The translations under genes were made by a program, and so were the position numbers. The notes beneath the pieces were generated by a model. The model worked only from the letters and a program-made list of their open reading frames with translations. It did not search any database and was not told the origin of the DNA. Source: Linanthus parryae (lineage: Eukaryota; Streptophyta; Magnoliopsida; Ericales; Polemoniaceae). Taken from it: a DNA stretch of 64,000 nt. Position 1 is the first letter of the stretch. Each line of letters opens with the position of its first letter. Where the stretch lies: positions 59,729,718-59,793,717 of the forward strand of contig JALGPY010000004.1 of assembly GCA_023055425.1 (NCBI GenBank), written 5' to 3'. This document shows positions 45,976 to 59,288 of the stretch, one piece after another.

Positions 45976-46247
45976 GGTACGGGTCGGGGAAGGTTTTAGT
46001 GCCTTCTTGTTACTCTTTGACAAATGGTAACTAAAACATGAGCTGCAAGAGAGATCACTAATACTTTGATAGTAGCTGTTACTTGTAGACAACAATAACT
46101 GAGTGGGTATCATTGAGAGAGTGAGGGAGAGAGAGAGAGATTGATTGTCACTCTTCAAGGTTGAAAATTTAAGAAAGTAACCGCCATAACAATTAAGGAC
46201 TGAAACTATATCTCCTTATTTGTTTGTATTCATTGCAGAAGTTTTCT
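45976..46247. repeat. Duplicated block B, copy 1
   Basis: It includes GCCTTCTTGTTACTCTTTG, ACATGAGCTGCAAGAGA, GAGTGGGTATCATTGAGAGA and TGTATTCATTGCAGAAG, all shared with copy 2 at 46773-47067. A small GA repeat lies inside. Confidence 0.8.
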
Positions 46248-46277
46248 CAATCCATATGTTTTATATTACATAGTAAA

Positions 46278-46500
46278 TATATAACTATGGGATCGGGTCG
46301 GACCGGATCGGATCAACAAATATATAGCTGTCGGATCGGATCGGATCAACGGATATTTACAGCTATAATCCGAATCCGATCCGAAATCCGAACGGATTAC
46401 ATTTTTATGATCCAAATCCGATCCAAAAATAAATGGATCGGATTTGGACCACTCCATTAGGGTCGGATCACCCCGGAGCTCGGGTCGGAGCGGACCGCAT
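46278..46500. repeat. GGATCGGAT-rich inverted stretch
   Basis: Repeated (G)GATCGGATC words (46290-46350) are followed by their complements (ATCCGAATCCGATCC, 46370-46430) and again GGATCGGATTTGG. This resembles the interior of a plant inverted-repeat element. It separates duplicated blocks B (copy 1) and A (copy 2). Ends are not defined. Confidence 0.45.
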
Positions 46501-46519
46501 TGCCATCTCTAGTGGCAAT

Positions 46520-46747
46520 GGTGTCAAACCCTGGAAGTCAGAGCAACCTGTTTAGGACATTTTGGGTCCTAGCTAGGAACTATTGTGTTGTTCGATAGAG
46601 TCCATTATTAAAGCATGATCTGACGATTTATCTATGTGGTGAAATCGCGGTGTTGGTGTTTGAAGATATAACTGCTTGTGAAACTTTTAATTATGCATGT
46701 ATTGATCTGCACTGGTATTTTCTTCTTATTTCAGGATAAGCTTCCCC
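46520..46747. repeat. Duplicated block A, copy 2
   Basis: Diverged partner of 44231-44490. Here block A is followed after only about 25 bp by block B copy 2. In copy 1, A and B are about 1.5 kb apart. Confidence 0.75.
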
Positions 46748-46772
46748 ACCATCACTACAAATTTCCGGTCTG

Positions 46773-47067
46773 ATGCGGATTGGGGAGGGTTTTAATGCCT
46801 TCTTGTTACTCTTTGGCAAAGAGTAACTAAAAGAAGTAAACATGAGCTGCAAGAGAAATCACAGCTAGTACTTCATTAGTAGCTGTTACCTGTAGATAAC
46901 AATAACAGAGTGGGTATCATTGAGAGAGGGAGGGAGAGAGAGATCGATTGTCACTCTTCAAGATTTAAAATTTAACGCGAGAAAGTAACCACCATAACAA
47001 CCAAGGACTGAGATAAGGAGATCATATATCTTCTTATCTGTCTGTATTCATTGCAGAAGTGTTCTTT
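46773..47067. repeat. Duplicated block B, copy 2
   Basis: Diverged partner of 45976-46247. It shares the CCTTCTTGTTACTCTTTGG and GTGGGTATCATTGAGAGAG phrases and ends with CATTGCAGAAGTGTTC. Confidence 0.8.
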
Positions 47068-47152
47068 TTTTTTGAAAGAACTTACCTTGTAGGTAAGACG
47101 ACATAAATCTCGCATCTATTAAAAAAGAGGGCTCTCAACCCGCAAAGTACAT

Positions 47153-47170
47153 GGGGGGGGGGGGGGGGGG
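47153..47170. repeat. Poly-G run (18)
   Basis: Eighteen consecutive G on the plus strand, just upstream of the broken LINE. Confidence 0.8.
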
Positions 47171-47349
47171 TGGGCGAGGACCTGACCCATCATCAAATTA
47201 ATGCCATAATTCAAACCAAACTACAAAAGCCAAACAAAACTAGCAAACTAAGAGTAGTTCGGCCCAAGTGCATCTTGGGCTATCTCATGTTCAGTCCAAG
47301 TAGGAGGGTTAATATGAACAACACTTCAAAGCCACCCCAGTTCAAGTTT

Positions 47350-48777
47350 AAGTGTTCTCAATTCTCTTGCAACAAGCTTAATCTCTCAACATTATTAAGG
47401 GTATCAAATGAGAAGAACTCCCATTTCCATCTCTCACTTATTATTTGCTGATGACTCATCTATATTCATCCACGACAATTATTAGGAGGTTGACAGCTTC
47501 TCCAAAATTGTCTCAAATGTGGAAAGTTAGTCTTCTAAATAATTGTTTTTCAAAAGTAGAAGTGGCTGCCATTCTTGCTATTGATCTCTCATGGACTCAC
47601 AAAGAAGACTCTCTAATTTGGCCTTGGTGCAATGATGGTAATTTCTCTGTCAAGTCAGGCATTTTGGTAGCAAAAGATATGTTTGAAAGTGCAGCTCTAA
47701 AAGGTACTCCTGGCTTCACTGATTTCAATGACTCAAAAGCTTCTTCCTCTTTTAATTTTTCAAAAGAATATTGGAAGTATATTTGGGCCCTTCAACTCCC
47801 TCCAAAAATTAAACATTTTTGGTGGAGAGTCAGTAACTCAGCTCTAGCAACTAAGTGTAACCTTTTTGTGAGAGGTTGTGCTCTTGACAAATTATGTCCT
47901 ATCTGTGGCCAAGAAGCAGAAGATCTTTATCATTTATTCTTGGGGTGCAGTTGGACAAGTCCCATCTGGTGTGCTGTTGGATTTAATGTGAGAAAGTTTG
48001 GTCACAAAGATATAAATTTCAAGCTGTGGCAGCAAGAAGTGTTTGATTCTTTAAGCAAACAAGGAAATTGCTTCAGAAATGTGGTCTGGACTTGCTGGAT
48101 GGTGTGGAAGGAGAGAAATAATTCTGTTTTTAATGGTGCTTCTGTGAATCCTAGACAAGTGGTGACTAAACTTCAGTTTCAAATGGCTGAATTTGATCAG
48201 ATCCAGAATGGGTGGAGTAAGGTGAATGGTCAAGGTACAAATGAAATTTCAACTGCAAAGTGGATTAGACCTGAGATGGGTATGTGGACTTGTAATTTTG
48301 ATGCTTGTTGGAGTTCAAAATCTCTAGTGATGACTGCTGGTTGGATTTTGAGGAATGATTTGGGCTTTGTGATTGATGGTGGATGCTGGAAGGGGTTTGC
48401 AAACTCTGCTTCTGCAGCTGAAGCAAAAGCTTTTAGATATGCTGTTTTAGAGAACAAGGTCTTGCTATCAAAAATTAAGTTTGAAAGTGACTGTAAGTCA
48501 TTGGTTGACATCTACAAAAATGGCATCAAGAGCAACTAGGAAGTTATTGCCATCATACAGGACTTGCTGCAAAGTATACACAAAGAAGATGTTGCTATTT
48601 GCTGGATTAGAAGGAGTGCAAATTCAGCAGCAGATAGATTGGCTAGATTAGCTTTAAAGGTTGATTTAGATGAGGTGAATCCTTTGATGGATCCTAGTTT
48701 TGTTGCAATTATTGAATCTGATCGTTGTAATAGTTTTGTTCCTGGTTAATTAAAATTCTCTTCTTTTGAAAAAAAAA
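47350..48777 (+). pseudogene. Truncated L1-type LINE: RT stub, zf-RVT and RNase H
   Basis: A reverse-transcriptase FADDSSIFIHDN motif (47444-47479) lies in a different frame from the long frame that follows (47445-48539), so most of the RT C-terminus has been lost. The long frame carries the L1 zinc-binding domain, with WKYIWALQLPPKIKHFWWRV and CPICGQEAEDLYHLFLGC. Next is an RNase H-like domain with acidic residues in NFDACWSS, AAEAKAF and FESDCKSL. A TAG at 48537 interrupts it, and the sequence reopens as AICWIRRSANSAADRLARLA, ending at 48749. A short A-run (48769-48777) marks the 3' end. It is 5'-truncated, internally deleted and inactive. Confidence 0.85.
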
Positions 48778-48990
48778 CTTTAGGGATGAAAGTAAACCTG
48801 CAATAAACTAACGACTTACTCTAAAAAGACTAATTACAGATCTTTTTAAGTACTAAACAAATCCTGAGTTATTATACCTTATTTTTGTAAGTCCTAATAA
48901 CAAGTGTCCTTACTAGTTATGTTACTATATGATTGTTGTGTAATCAACCGCGACCCCTTCAGTCCAACGTGGTTCGGTTGGTGTTAGGAC

Positions 48991-52554
<3,564 letters not shown>

Positions 52555-52614
52555 TCCCTAGTATCCTCCTTCTCCGTCAATCCAGGCGGTAGCTGGGTCT
52601 TCTCCGGCGATGTA

Positions 52615-54882
52615 TGTAACACCCCCAAATTGGCCCAAGCCGGAGACCCGAGGATGTCACTCCGTACCCGAGAGGAGCCCGGATACAAGGAGATTTTATA
52701 ACATGGTTCTCAAGCAAAACATCCACAATAATAATTAAAATTAATTGAAACTATTCATTATTACAATCCAATGTCCTAGCCACAAACCGGGCATAAACAA
52801 CTAAAGTGTTTAAACTAATAAATAGTTCAAGTTCAATTGAGATACTACTACTAATGTTCCATGATGTGATACGCGTCCCCTTCTATTCCAGATAACCATC
52901 CTCTAAACCTGTGGTGCGGAATCAAAAAGAAACACCACAGTACAAAATCAGCATGAAATACTGGTAAATAAACACCCAAACATGTAAAACGATGATGGGA
53001 TAGTTATAAAACAACTTCTCATTTATAAGTAAGAGTTTTTCGCAAACACAGCGGTAATAAATTTGACCCTTGTAATAAAACATAAGAGTTCCCAATTCCA
53101 TATAATTCCAAACCAATTCCATAATCATTAGGAAAATCCGAAATCCATCGTTAACTTCTTAACAAAACCAAAAATACTCATTATTAATTCGTTGTGACGG
53201 GGGAAAACCAAATAAACCACAGCTTCCATGACCTTAAGTGTCGACACCCCCCTAAGACTACGCCGGCAAGAGGAGTGAGTACATGCCGCTATCCGGGGAC
53301 TTGCAACCGGATCAAAAAGAGACGGGACCACAGCCAACACCGCCCAAAGAGAATAATAATTTCCCCGCACAACTTCTTCCACTTTACGTTATAGTTCATT
53401 AATATCATGGTGATGTTTTCAGCAAAACCATTTAACAAGTAGAAATCATGTATTCCAAGTCATGTAGCACATAAACACATTTTGAGACGTAGCAAATCAA
53501 AGTATTCATTTGACACGAAAGAGATAAGCACACTAGGCTTGGCATATTTACTTACCTCAAAGCAAATCCAACTATAGCAACTCAATCAACGTACTCTACG
53601 TACTTGTCGTCGACGAACTCGTTACCTACACATAACAATATACTAATCAAACAATTATTCTAGCAATATACTTGCTATACTAATTACATGCATATGATAG
53701 TCAATGGTTTAAGGTTGTAACACCTACCCTAACATCCCACTTAATTCATACTTCAAGACAAAACCCAAAACTTTGCTTCAAAATCCTCTAACCTAAAGCA
53801 TACATAATCTATCATAACTCCACCAATCTATTAATCCAGTTTCCCAAACATGGTCTAAAAACAGTTTCATTGGATTCAAAACATTCGAAATAATAAGTTT
53901 AGCCCCAAACGGATCTTAATTTCGATTCCTGAATTAAAAGTTACACTCGTTTCAAGTTTCCAACTTCACTCAAAATATCCATACGGGAATTGTCAATCTT
54001 CATGAAACTTTTCCCCCAAGCATCTAGTTCACCCTATATTCATACTAAACCTAATATAACATTATTCCCACATTCAAATCAGATTGTTACCCACATACTA
54101 TGATCATTCAAACACCCAAATCACTTAATCAAACTTCTCTTCCAAACTAGGGTTTTTCCCAACACCCAAGAACATGATAAACCCTAAAACTTGATAATCA
54201 ATCTTACGAATCCATGAACAATGATCCTAACAATATCAAACTGAAAACTAAAGATTACATGCAACATACATGAATCATGAACAAGTGATCACAAGAATAA
54301 GAGATCAACAAGAGAAAAGAGAAGAAGAAACAAAACTACGTCAAACCCGCCGCCATGGAGGCCGGACGGAGAGAGAGACGGACGGAGGGATAGAGAGAAA
54401 AGAAAGAGAGAAAGAAGGAAAGAAAAGAAAGAAAAAGAAAAATAGAGAGAGAGAGATTACCTCAACGGAAAAGAGAGAGAGCGCGGTGGCGGTGGTTGCC
54501 GTCGGGTAGAGAGACGAGAGAGAGTGAGAGAGGGACGGGTAGAGAGTGAGGGAGACGTGAGAGAGAGATAGAGAAAATGGAGAGTGAGGGTTTTATGAGA
54601 GTTGGAATAAAATCAACTTCATAAGTAGGAAACCCTCTCGAATTAGGAAACTTTTACGTATGAAGAAAAGTTAGGTCAAAAGACACTTATTCCCCCTTAG
54701 TTTTGCCAAAAGACAAATACCTCCCCCAAACTCAAGTAAAAGACACTAAAACCTTTAATTAAAGTCACAAAGATTCCCCAAACTCTCAAAACCATTATAA
54801 TTAACTTTCTACAATTAAATTAACTTCCCAACACTTACAATAATATCACAAAATACCCGTAGTCACAAAACGGGGTATTTCA
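52615..54882 (-). repeat. Tekay-like 3' LTR (2268 bp)
   Basis: Plus-strand ends are TGTAACACCCCCAAATTGG and ACGGGGTATTTCA. It matches 59289-61591 along its length with substitutions and indels, for example a shorter GA microsatellite near 54370-54480. Confidence 0.92.
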
Positions 54883-54900
54883 TCCTTCCCTCCTTAAAGA
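54883..54900 (-). other. Polypurine tract of the Tekay-like element
   Basis: The minus strand reads TCTCTTTAAGGAGGGAAGGA directly before the 3' LTR start TGAAATACCCC. It marks the plus-strand primer site and confirms the minus orientation. Confidence 0.7.
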
Positions 54901-55127
54901 GAACTTCGTCCTCGAAGTTTAAACAAAAACCTCCCTCCTAAAAGAAACTCGTCCTTCAAGTTTAAACTAAACCTTAACCACAATAAGGTATTAACCTTCC
55001 CTCAATGGTACAACTACTAAATGCAAACCTAAGGTCATGAATGATATGCAATATACTATAAGTAGTACTGTATCAAAAATCGAAGGATTACATCATCTCC
55101 CCCTTAGAGGAGTGACGTCCTCGTAAC

Positions 55128-56555
55128 TCAAGTTACCTCGTCAAACAGGTGAGGGTACTTTTTCCATATATCATCCTCCGCTTCCCACGTTGCCTCTTCA
55201 GTGAGGTGGTTTGTCCATAAGACTTTTACAATCTTGACACTCTTGTTACGGGTGTTTCTTGTCTTGGTGTCTAAAATCTTGACAGGATGTTCCTCATAAC
55301 TCAAAGACGGGTCCAGTTCTACTGGTTCGGGATCTAATACATGAGATGCATCAGGCATATACTTCTTCAGCTGTGATACGTGAAATACGTTGTGAACACG
55401 ACCCAAATTCGATGGTAAATCCAATCGATAAGCCACTTCTCCAATCTTTTCTATGACATCATATGCTCCAATGAATTTCGGGCTCAACTTCCCTTTCTGA
55501 TTGAACCTCATGACTCCCTTGGTCGGCGAAACTTTAAGAAACGCTTTTTCTCCAACTTGAAAATTCCAATTGTCTTCTTTTCTGATCAGCGTAGGACTTC
55601 TGTCTATCCTGCGCTGCCTTCATTCGCTGGTGTATAAGTCTCACTTGATCTGTCATCTCTTCAATAAGTTGTGGACCAATTACTATCGTCTCACTTAGGT
55701 CGTTCCAACACAATGGTGTTCTACACTTTCTTCCATACAACGCCTCATGTGGTGCCATTCCGATACTGGCATGAAAACTGTTGTTGTAGAAGAATTCTAT
55801 CAAAGGTAATCTATCAACCCATGAACCTTGAAAATCCATAACACACGATCTTAGCATATCTTCCAATGTTTGGATTGTCCTCTCGGTTTTTCCATCTGTA
55901 GCAGGGTGAAATGCCGTGCTAAATTTCAGCTGAGTTTCCAATGCCTCCTGGAGTGCTTTCCTGAAGTGAGAAAGAAAATTGGGATCTCTGTCGAAAACTA
56001 TAGAGCTTGGTACTCCATGATACCTCACAATGTTCTTCATATACGCATCAGCTCTTTGTTCCATATTCCATGTGTCTTTCATCGGAATAAACCTTGCTGT
56101 CTTGGTCAATCTTTCAACTACGACCCAAATCTGATTCAATTCATTCTTTGATGTCGGTAACGCAGTCACGAAATCCATCGAAATAGAATCCCACTTCCAA
56201 ATTGGGACATCTAATGGTTGAACTAAACCTCCCATTCTTTTATGTTCAAACTTCACCTTTTGACAAGTTAGACATTTTACCGCAAATTCTGCCACTTCTT
56301 TCTTCATGTTAGGCCACCAAAACATCTTCTTCATGTCCTTATAAAGTTTTTACCTCCTGGATGTACTGAGTAGGGTGTGTAGTGCGCTTCTCGCATCAAC
56401 TTCTCCTTGGTTTCCGTACACTTATGTGGTACACACCATCTTCCCTTGTAACGGGTACTTCCATCTTCATGGATCTTGAAATCTTTTGCTTGACCTTCTG
56501 CAATCTTCTTCTTTATCCTTTCCAGCTTCACATGTTGTGCCTCTTGAATACGCAA
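55128..56555 (-). pseudogene. Integrase and chromodomain of the Tekay-like element
   Basis: In reading order, the zinc-binding region has HYTPYSVHPGG (near 56331-56400) and CLTCQKVK. The integrase core has DDE residues in SMDFVTALP, IVFDRDPNFLS and HPATDGKTERTIQTLEDMLR. The C-terminal region has FIGAYDVIEKIGEVAYRLDL and HNVFHVSQLKKY. A chromodomain-like end reads EEATWEAEDDIWKKYPHLF. Two single-base frameshifts break it: one near 56345 (after HPGGK) and one near 55560 (extra T before VGEKAF). Upstream pol is deleted. It once encoded the integration machinery, with a chromodomain that targets chromatin in chromoviruses. Confidence 0.9.
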
Positions 56556-57214
56556 ACGGCTGCAGCTCTATCATAAGCTTCCTGAAGAGTATCGTACGTC
56601 CTGCACATCAAGTCTTTCTGCAGATGAAGTTCGAGACCAGACATGAACTTCCTAACTTTAGTCACCTCGTCAGGCATTAGTTGACCTGCAAATCGGGATA
56701 GCTCCATGAATGTCTTGAAGTACTCGGTCACGGAACCGTTCCCTTGTGTCAGGTTCACGAAGTCTATGTACTTTTGATCCTGGACATGGTCCGGATAAAA
56801 GCGAGTGCGAAGTGCAATTTGAAGAGCCTCCCAATTGAAATTGGGTTGAGCCAAAAAGTTCTCACGTGTGCTTCTCCACCATGTATTAGCTTCGTTCTTC
56901 AGGTAGAATGCCGCGCAAACAACCTTGCGGTCTTCGGGGCACTCAACTAGCTCAAGGACCTTATCCATCTCATCGATCCAATTTTCGAGCTCAACAGGAT
57001 CCTCATTGCCTGTAAAGTTCCCTGGCTTCATGTCTGCTACTTTCTTTGCCCAATTTGCATTATTCTGCTCTCCTTGGTTTGCGTTCTGCGCCATTTGAGC
57101 AAATTGCGCAAAGAACTGCTCCATGTTGTTGGTATTGTTGTTGTTGTTGTTTGGTGCGGCCATTGGTACTTGGCGATTTCTCCTGGTGTAGTGTTGATGT
57201 GGTCTATAAGTCAT
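56528..57214 (-). pseudogene. Gag N-terminal part of the Tekay-like element
   Basis: The frame starts MTYRPHQHYTRRNRQVPMAA at 57214. An Asn-rich stretch is followed by the gag domain with NWIDEMDKVLELVECPEDRK, YLKNEANTWWRS and KYIDFVNLTQGNGSVTEYFK. It breaks off after LQEAYDRAAA, where gag would normally continue to a zinc knuckle. Instead, out-of-frame integrase-upstream sequence begins (RIQEAQHVKLERIKK). It is therefore truncated at the deletion junction. Confidence 0.88.
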
Positions 57215-58241
57215 AATCCCTACACTATAGCCTATTGTATTACTTATAAAGTATCAAGAAGTACAAACATCATGCATATATGGAATGTAGTGCACAATTA
57301 AACAAGTAATGTCACACATTGATCATCATTTACATCAATTACTCATGTATTTCCACATAGGCTGATCACGTCTTAGCTTTTCATCTTCTCCAAAAATTTG
57401 AAAAAGGATCAATCAGTCAAGAAAAAATTATGAATTTTGGTGTGCAATAACCTCTCTGAGTCTACTTTCATAATCAAGAAGAATCAACTCAAAATCAATT
57501 GTAGAACTCAAGATACACAGGAAATACTACAGCTGCTGTCACAGCCCACCAGAACAGAAACTTTGGCTTTGAAAAGCCTTAAACTGACTTTAAAATTCTC
57601 AAAATGAGCTAGGCTTTCTCCTAGAGTTAGCCAAACGTGTCTAATAGTTGTAATAAAAATTTTATATTAAAACAAGATCTGAAAGATAGGTAACAATCAA
57701 AAATGCTACAGCTAGTCACTTTGCAATTCTGCTAATGAACCATAAACTTTGAAAATTCGTAACTAATACTTCACAACTCATATGGGGTTGAAATTTTTAT
57801 GGGAGATACCTGGGTGTATCAAATTTCTGGGAAAAATTCAAGGAAAAATAACTCCAAAATTAAATACGTCTGCTACAACAAAAACTCACTGCTGCGCAGA
57901 TTTAATAACACCGAAGATCAAAGTTTTCACGTTCTAACTCTATGAACACTTTCTACGCACTTAATCAATGATAACAAAGCATGACACAGCCTTAATTCAT
58001 CAAATCATACTCCAAAATTCAGAAAGATAAAATCATTAAACTCCCCAAATCGGGTCCTCAAAGCATAAACATTATTCATCCCCTAAAGCAAAACGCTAAA
58101 AATTTAACTCTAGCCCAAAAGTGACTATTCAAAAAGCGTTCCAAAAGCTTCAAAGTGTTGCTTGGCTCCATAGCCTTATTCAAACCAATAAATAAAACTT
58201 TAAAAGCATCAGTCTAGGAAATCCAAAGAATTCTAACAAGC

Positions 58242-58871
58242 TTAATCTTCGTCCTCATCGCTTTCATCCATCTCTTCCTCTTCATCGGAATCATACTCGT
58301 GCTCTTCATCTTCACTCGGGTCTTCTTCACTTTCTTCATACTCCATGGGATCTTCCTCAATCTCGGGGTATTCATCGACATCTTCCATTGGATCCTCTTC
58401 GAATTCCTCATCGTCACTAGAGTCTATAATAATCACCTCTTTCTCATCACTAGAGCTTATGTAGATCACGTCTTCTTCATCACTGGACTCTATCTCAATA
58501 ACTGTATAACTTTGCCACTTAAGACAAGTCTCCATCAATAGCTTGCATATAAAATCTGCACTTACCGTCCATTCACCTTGGCAACGATAATTCCTATCAT
58601 TCAGACGATTCATCCTTCCCATGATGTTACTATACTTCGTAATAATTTCCCCAAACATGGGTTTCATAGGTAATGCCTTCACCATACAGTAAGCCTGAAA
58701 AGCTGGATTTCTATACCGAGGAAAATCTAAGGCTTGGAATCTATCCTCACAATATTGAATCATGCGGTCACGAAAATCTGGAAAGTCTTTACCTTCGACC
58801 CAACGTGTCACAACAGGGTGCTTCTCAACTGGCAACACACGCTTCCTTGCTGTATGCTTAGTTCTAGCCAT
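58242..58871 (-). CDS. Retrotransposon extra ORF, 209 aa: H3-tail-like N-terminus, SIM-like motifs, acidic tail
   Basis: This is an intact minus-strand ORF between the 5' LTR/primer site and gag. The start MARTKHTARKRVLP matches the histone H3 N-terminus (ARTKQTARKS) at 8 of 9 positions from A2 to K10, including the positions equivalent to H3K4 and H3K9. Residues 20-120 are mixed, aromatic-rich and unrecognised (RWVEGKDFPDFRDRMIQY, PRYRNPAFQAYCMVKALP). Residues 124-157 hold three tandem hydrophobic-acidic motifs: VIEIESSDEED, VIYISSSDEKE and VIIIDSSDDEE. These fit SUMO-interaction motifs. Residues 158-209 are almost entirely acidic. There is no histone fold, so it is not a histone pseudogene. 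A chromatin or SUMO-pathway interaction is inferred. It is unusual that this ORF stays open while gag and pol are broken. Confidence 0.65.
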   Translation of the reverse strand: MARTKHTARKRVLPVEKHPVVTRWVEGKDFPDFRDRMIQYCEDRFQALDFPRYRNPAFQAYCMVKALPMKPMFGEIITKYSNIMGRMNRLNDRNYRCQGEWTVSADFICKLLMETCLKWQSYTVIEIESSDEEDVIYISSSDEKEVIIIDSSDDEEFEEDPMEDVDEYPEIEEDPMEYEESEEDPSEDEEHEYDSDEEEEMDESDEDED

Positions 58872-59274
58872 CTACAAGAGGAAACAGCTTAATAAATCTC
58901 TAATTTCACAATGCATATATCATATTCCGAAATAACTACTCTTTGCAACTAATAATCATTCCCTAGACTCCAAATTGATAGTCACAAGACTCTTGAAGAA
59001 ATTTCCCAACAAAATCCCTTAAAAGTAGGCTTACAACTAGAACTCAAATGAAACACTCCAAAATTTCAATCCATTGGCACCTTGGATAGGCTAAGGCTCT
59101 TAGTTAGGAATGGGTGGGTGGAAGTACTTGATTTCTATCCTATTTTCTAAACACTTATACATAATAATCCAATCCATACTACCCAAATTCCCACGGCTTG
59201 TCAAATTTTAGGTTATTTCTCCTATATTCATTTTAATTACCCTAACAAATTTCGATTTCATTTTTGGAATGCCG

Positions 59275-59286
59275 GCTCTGATACCA
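59275..59286 (-). other. Primer-binding site of the Tekay-like element (iMet type)
   Basis: The minus strand reads TGGTATCAGAGC, continuing CGGCATTCC, two bases after the 5' LTR end ...GTTACA. It is complementary to the 3' end of initiator methionine tRNA. Confidence 0.9.
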
Positions 59287-59288
59287 CC

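Larger units (their letters stand above)
42227..47349. other. Intergenic sequence downstream of HSP101, no intact gene
   Basis: The first 150-200 bases are the likely HSP101 3' UTR. The rest has only short frames. It contains two diverged block pairs (44231-44490 with 46520-46747; 45976-46247 with 46773-47067), a GGATCGGAT-rich inverted stretch (46278-46500) and a poly-G run at 47153. Exon-like segments with TTTGCAG acceptors appear near 42533 and 43518 and resemble each other weakly. I cannot assign a product; a decayed gene or non-coding transcript is possible. Confidence 0.4.

Noticed and set aside
54270..54509. A 79-aa Glu/Arg/Lys-rich protein
   Set aside because: It is a frame through the GA-rich part of the Tekay-like LTR; the matching region of the other LTR has only a minus-strand Ser/Leu-rich frame.
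58242..58871. Histone H3 pseudogene
   Set aside because: Only the first ten residues resemble H3. The rest lacks the histone fold, and the ORF sits between the LTR/primer site and gag of a retrotransposon.
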